A program made the translations under genes and the position numbers. A DNA stretch of 19,362 nucleotides from an uncultured Campylobacter sp. (GTDB lineage: Bacteria; Campylobacterota; Campylobacteria; Campylobacterales; Campylobacteraceae): the NCBI GenBank assembly GCA_937896205.1, contig CALBNA010000257.1, forward strand, positions 1 to 19,362. Direction: 5' to 3'. The notes beneath the pieces were generated by a model. The model was not told where the DNA came from. It saw only the letters and a list, made by a program, of their open reading frames with translations, and made no database searches. Positions 16,604 to 19,362 of this stretch are shown piece by piece (the first letter of the stretch is position 1; each line of letters starts with the position of its first letter).

Positions 16604-16885
16604 TTACGCCTCCGTGTTTTCTAGGCTTGAGCCTTCAGGCAACTGAACGTAAAATTTCTTTATCTCGTTGCGTTGTCCTTCTCTTCCTTTGAAACGCTTA
16701 ACTTTTCCGTCGATTCTAAGCGAATTTACGCGAAGCGGCGTTACTCCAAAATACTCTTTCAAAATTTCTTTCAGCCTGTTTTTAGTCATCTTAGGCGAAG
16801 TTTGTATAACGACCACGCCTTGCTCTTGAAGACCGAGAGTTTTTTCCGTATATAAAATCGTTTTGATATCAGTTATATCTGCCAT
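16604..16885 (-). CDS. rplW: 50S ribosomal protein L23
   Basis: Sits at the tunnel exit and is the docking point for trigger factor and SRP. The 93-aa product has '[20 protein letters not shown]' and the conserved '[20 protein letters not shown]' followed by '[20 protein letters not shown]'. GAGGG at the rplD end precedes the ATG; one base separates the genes. Confidence 0.98.
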   Translation of the reverse strand: MADITDIKTILYTEKTLGLQEQGVVVIQTSPKMTKNRLKEILKEYFGVTPLRVNSLRIDGKVKRFKGREGQRNEIKKFYVQLPEGSSLENTEA

Positions 16886-16886
16886 T

Positions 16887-17501
16887 TCAGCCCTCTTTTA
16901 TTATAGTTTCAAGTGCGGCCTTCTCGATAACGACGGCACCGTAAGTCGCCACTAAGTAAGCGTTTATCTCGCTCGCATCGATTAGATAGCAGTTTGATAG
17001 ATTTCTAAACGCCAATAGCGTGTTGTCGTCAAGCAGATCTTTTACGACCAAAGCGTCTCTCAAATTTAACGCGCTGATTATTTTAGCCGCGTCTTTAGTC
17101 TTGCCGCTTGCGATCTCTATGCTATCTACCGCGAAAATTTTACCCGCGTTAGCTTTTTCGTTTAGCGCAAACTCAAGCGCCAATCTTTTTTGCTTTTTAT
17201 TGACCTTTTGGAAATAGTTTCGCTCGTTGCTCGGACCAAACGCCACTGCGCCGCCTACCCAGACGTTAGTTCTGGTTGAGCCCGCTCTAGCGCCGCCGCG
17301 ACCTTTTTGTCTCCACGGTTTTTTACCGCCGCCGCTTACGAAAGCTCTGGTTTTGGTGTGAGCCGAATTTGAACGCATGCCGGACAAATAAGACTTAACG
17401 TAAAGATATAGGTTGTGCGGGTTGATCTCAGCGTAATTAGCCGGTAGATCAAGCTCGCTAGCTTTTTCAAATTTTTCGTTTAATACGCAAACTTTACTCA
17501 T
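16887..17501 (-). CDS. rplD: 50S ribosomal protein L4
   Basis: A tunnel-lining protein; in E. coli it also represses the S10 operon through its leader and restrains RNase E. The 204-aa product has the extended tunnel loop '[20 protein letters not shown]' at 61-80, where macrolide resistance changes fall in other species; it looks intact. The ATG overlaps the rplC stop by four bases (ATGA), with AAGGA upstream. Autoregulation here is possible but unproven: the rpsJ leader is short and unlike that of E. coli. Confidence 0.97.
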   Translation of the reverse strand: MSKVCVLNEKFEKASELDLPANYAEINPHNLYLYVKSYLSGMRSNSAHTKTRAFVSGGGKKPWRQKGRGGARAGSTRTNVWVGGAVAFGPSNERNYFQKVNKKQKRLALEFALNEKANAGKIFAVDSIEIASGKTKDAAKIISALNLRDALVVKDLLDDNTLLAFRNLSNCYLIDASEINAYLVATYGAVVIEKAALETIIKEG

Positions 17502-18076
17502 TTTACTATCCTTATTCTGCCCATTGCGCCGTTATAGCCAGCGACGCTGCCTTTTAAAACCAAAATTCCGTTTTCGGCGTCAAAGCTTACGATCTCGTTT
17601 TTAACGGTAACTTTTTCGTTTCCGGTGTGTCCGGCCATCTTCATACCAGGCTGAACGCGTCCCGGCCACTCGCGGTTACCGATAGAGCCGTGTCTTTTGT
17701 GGAAGCGAGAACCGTGACTTTTCGGACCGCCGCCAAAGCCGTGTCTTTTCACGACGCCTTGATAGCCTTTACCTTTTGAGCTGAAGCTAACTTTTAAAAT
17801 TTTAGCCGAGCTAAGCGGACTAAAATCAAGATCGCCCGCCTCTTTATTGGCGACTTGTAGGGTTGCGAATTTATTAAATTCCGCCGTTAGGCTATATTTT
17901 TTTTGCTGACCCTCTATGGCTTTATTTTTTGCTTTACCTTTAGCATAAGCTACTATCGCGCTGCCGCATTCGCTCACTTCGCAAACTTTAGCGTTTACGA
18001 CTTTTAGAAGCGTAACAGGGATGCTTGGGTTATTAACCGTTCTGCTCATGCCTATTTTTTCTACGATATATTCCAT
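17498..18076 (-). CDS. rplC: 50S ribosomal protein L3
   Basis: An early 50S assembly protein whose long loop reaches the peptidyl-transferase centre. The 192-aa product has '[20 protein letters not shown]', followed by the signature '[20 protein letters not shown]'. It is somewhat shorter than the E. coli protein, the usual campylobacter size. GAGGTG precedes the ATG, 14 bases after the rpsJ stop. The start '[12 protein letters not shown]' matches relatives. Confidence 0.97.
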   Translation of the reverse strand: MEYIVEKIGMSRTVNNPSIPVTLLKVVNAKVCEVSECGSAIVAYAKGKAKNKAIEGQQKKYSLTAEFNKFATLQVANKEAGDLDFSPLSSAKILKVSFSSKGKGYQGVVKRHGFGGGPKSHGSRFHKRHGSIGNREWPGRVQPGMKMAGHTGNEKVTVKNEIVSFDAENGILVLKGSVAGYNGAMGRIRIVK

Positions 18077-18090
18077 CTTTCACCTCGCCT

Positions 18091-18402
18091 TTATTTGCCC
18101 ATCGCGCGGACTTCGACATTAACCTCAGGGGCTAAGTCAAGCTTTGTTAGCGAGTCGACGGTATCGGGCGTAGCCGCTACGATATCTAGCATTCTAGCGT
18201 GAATTCTCATTTCAAACTGCTCGCGTGAGTCTTTGTTGATGTGTGGTGATTTTAAGACCGTGTAGCGTTTGATCTTCGTAGGCATCGGCACCGGACCTCT
18301 GACGTCGGCGCCCGTTCGTTTGACAGCTTCTACTATGGCTGCAACTGTGCGGTCGAGAACTCTATGGTCATAAGCTTTAAGCTTAAGCCTGATTCTTTCC
18401 AT
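18091..18402 (-). CDS. rpsJ: 30S ribosomal protein S10 (NusE)
   Basis: A 30S head protein that also acts as NusE with NusB in transcription antitermination. I start it at the ATG at 18402 ([19 protein letters not shown], 103 aa), which fits the family and has AAAGGAAAG five bases upstream; the frame is open ten codons further, but that part falls in the leader. The signature '[20 protein letters not shown]' is present. It is the first gene of the 29-gene block, with the promoter 66 bases upstream. Confidence 0.97.
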   Translation of the reverse strand: MERIRLKLKAYDHRVLDRTVAAIVEAVKRTGADVRGPVPMPTKIKRYTVLKSPHINKDSREQFEMRIHARMLDIVAATPDTVDSLTKLDLAPEVNVEVRAMGK

Positions 18403-18424
18403 TTTCTTTCCTTTGAATAGAACT

Positions 18425-18460
18425 TGTCGCAAACATACGACACTTCTTACTTGTGTAAGA
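18425..18460 (-). promoter_or_regulatory. Two-hairpin leader of the rpsJ transcript
   Basis: Directly after the predicted transcript start (near 18461) the minus strand can form TCTTAC/GTAAGA with loop ACAA (18460-18445). Two bases later TGTCG/CGACA forms with the 8-nt loop TATGTTTG (18442-18425). The leader is only about 59 nt long. The second hairpin resembles those inside the two repeats of the rpsH-rplF gap. Confidence 0.45.
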
Positions 18461-18467
18461 GACTCGG

Positions 18468-18496
18468 ATTTTATCCAAATGGCTTTTTAATGTCAA
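18468..18496 (-). promoter_or_regulatory. Main promoter of the S10-spc-alpha block
   Basis: The minus strand has a perfect -35 box TTGACA (18496-18491), a 17-base spacer (ideal) and a -10 box TAAAAT (18473-18468). This is unusually close to the general sigma-70 consensus for a campylobacter, where -35 boxes are usually poor, and fits the need for very high expression of ribosomal genes. Confidence 0.85.
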
Positions 18497-18533
18497 TATT
18501 TTGAGCAAATTTGGTGAAATTTAATAAAATTAT

Positions 18534-18550
18534 TTCCTTTTTATAAGGAA
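18534..18550. repeat. Short inverted repeat upstream of the rpsJ promoter
   Basis: TTCCTT/AAGGAA with a 5-nt loop, flanked by TTTTT on the plus-strand 3' side and by ATAATTTT on the other. It could act as a weak terminator for transcription arriving from the Sel1-repeat gene on the minus strand, shielding the rpsJ promoter 38 bases further down. Confidence 0.35.
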
Positions 18551-18607
18551 GTTTTTACAGATTTGACTGAAAATTTGAGGCTGGAAATTTAGATTTGATT
18601 TTGGGGG

Positions 18608-18638
18608 AATTTGGACAGATAAAAATCGTGTCCAAATT
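18608..18638 (-). terminator. Hairpin behind the Sel1-repeat gene
   Basis: Perfect 10-bp inverted repeat AATTTGGACA/TGTCCAAATT with an 11-nt spacer, eight bases after the stop codon. On the minus strand it is followed by CCCCC rather than a U-tract, so termination efficiency is doubtful; a 3'-end stabilising role is equally possible. Confidence 0.5.
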
Positions 18639-18646
18639 TTAAATAA

Positions 18647-19297
18647 TCACCTTGAGCCTTGTTTTAAAAGTTCGTACATTGCGCAAGTTGCTTTCCAGAA
18701 TTTAGCGCCCCCTTCAAAGGATTGAATGCTTTGGTCGTTTGCTCCCGCGATACACGCTCTTTGATAGCTTTCCATCGCAGCCTTTTGATTGCCGAAATTT
18801 AAATTTACTTCGCCAACAATCTCACATGATAAAAAATCGCCGTTGCCTGTATCGCAGCTCTTTTTCAACCGACTCAGCCCTTCTATGACCGCACGCGTAG
18901 TATCTACTTCGGTACCAAGCCCGTTAATATACAAAAACCCGAGATTTCTACAACCAAGACCATCGTTTCCGACATCACAAGATTTAGTATATAACTCAAA
19001 TGCTTTTTTGTAGTCTTGCTTTACGCCCTTTTCGTTGTCATACATAGAGCCCAGATTATTACACGATCTGTAGTTTCCATTATCGCAGCCCTTTTTATAA
19101 AATTTCATCGCCTTGCCGTAGTCTTGCTTTACCCCGTACACCTCAAAGGCAAAATCATAAACTCCGCCCGCCACGCCGCACGCCATCTCGTCTCCGGCAT
19201 TACACTTGTTTTCATAGTCCTTTAGTATATCTGCCATCGGATTGTCTATCGCCAAAGCACTTATTAACATTAGGCAAAAAACCGTAATTTTTTTCAT
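18647..19297 (-). CDS. Secreted cysteine-rich Sel1-like repeat protein
   Basis: A 216-aa protein with an N-terminal signal sequence (MKKITVFCLMLISALA, likely cut near residue 16-18), so probably periplasmic or secreted. The mature part is built from Sel1-like helical repeats with paired cysteines 8-10 residues apart: Cys32/40 (CNAGDEMAC), 71/79 (CDNGNYRSC), 107/116 and 148/158, then Cys182 and Cys205. This layout matches the Helicobacter/Campylobacter cysteine-rich (Hcp-like) family, whose disulfides staple each repeat; members are often mis-named beta-lactamase. The GGCGGA site lies before the ATG. It is transcribed in the same direction as the ribosomal block but is separated from it by hairpins and a strong promoter, so a functional link is unlikely. 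Confidence 0.9.
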   Translation of the reverse strand: MKKITVFCLMLISALAIDNPMADILKDYENKCNAGDEMACGVAGGVYDFAFEVYGVKQDYGKAMKFYKKGCDNGNYRSCNNLGSMYDNEKGVKQDYKKAFELYTKSCDVGNDGLGCRNLGFLYINGLGTEVDTTRAVIEGLSRLKKSCDTGNGDFLSCEIVGEVNLNFGNQKAAMESYQRACIAGANDQSIQSFEGGAKFWKATCAMYELLKQGSR

Positions 19298-19340
19298 AAT
19301 ATCCGCCTTTCAAATAAAAATTTAACGCATTCTACCCCCC

Positions 19341-19362
19341 CTGTCTCTTATACACATCTCCG
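19341..19362. other. Sequencing adapter (Nextera mosaic end), not genomic
   Basis: The last 22 bases begin CTGTCTCTTATACACATCT, the reverse complement of the Tn5 mosaic end used in Nextera libraries, and continue CCG as in the read-2 side adapter. It is joined to a run of C residues (19335-19341). The genome sequence therefore stops at about 19340 and the contig ends artificially. Confidence 0.97.

Noticed and set aside
18403..18432. Ten extra residues at the S10 N-terminus
   Set aside because: They fall in the leader, include the ribosome binding site itself and are absent from the S10 family; the start at 18402 fits.

Overview
The window reads as a chromosomal contig end from a Campylobacter-type epsilonproteobacterium (Campylobacterota). 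The evidence is the protein sequences, the dense AAATTT-type words between genes, the AT-rich TATAAT-like -10 boxes, and the operon content: no rpmD between rpsE and rplO, no adk between secY and map, and infA placed between map and rpmJ. GC looks moderate, which would suit the oral C. showae/rectus/curvus/gracilis group better than C. jejuni, but the species cannot be fixed by reading alone. All genes I accept lie on the minus strand, so transcription runs from high to low coordinates.

Region 1 (19362 to 18641): the contig ends in 22 bases matching the Nextera transposase adapter, not genome. Beside it is a secreted, cysteine-rich Sel1-repeat protein. Region 2 (18496 to 3945): one long ribosomal gene block of 29 genes. 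It starts at a near-consensus promoter (TTGACA, 17 bp, TAAAAT) with a two-hairpin leader and ends at a textbook intrinsic terminator with a UUCG loop. The order is [60 protein letters not shown](rpsZ)-rpsH, then a 632-bp gap, then rplF-rplR-rpsE-rplO-secY-map, a 20-bp perfect inverted repeat, infA, a 156-bp gap, and rpmJ-rpsM-rpsK-rpsD-rpoA-rplQ. It fuses the classical S10, spc and alpha operons, supplying both ribosomal subunits, the SecY channel, N-terminal methionine removal, IF-1 and the RNA polymerase alpha subunit.

Region 3 (3944 to 3475): an AT-rich stretch of about 470 bp with no convincing gene. Region 4 (3506 to 1391): a tightly coupled set of a NifU-domain Fe-S protein, a TPR-like protein of unknown role (TTG start, 8-bp overlap) and murE (GTG start, 17-bp overlap). 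Region 5 (1151 to 440): panD and ybaB/ebfC, with their own promoter. Region 6 (439 to 1): no gene; it holds a small protein-like remnant in frame behind ybaB.

Most of the window is conserved housekeeping sequence. The least expected part is the 632-bp interruption between rpsH and rplF. It holds two diverged 73-bp repeats, each with a GTCG-loop-CGAC hairpin that resembles one in the rpsJ leader, a strong hairpin directly behind rpsH, and a possible internal promoter. I do not see a defence system, mobile element, CRISPR array or tRNA.
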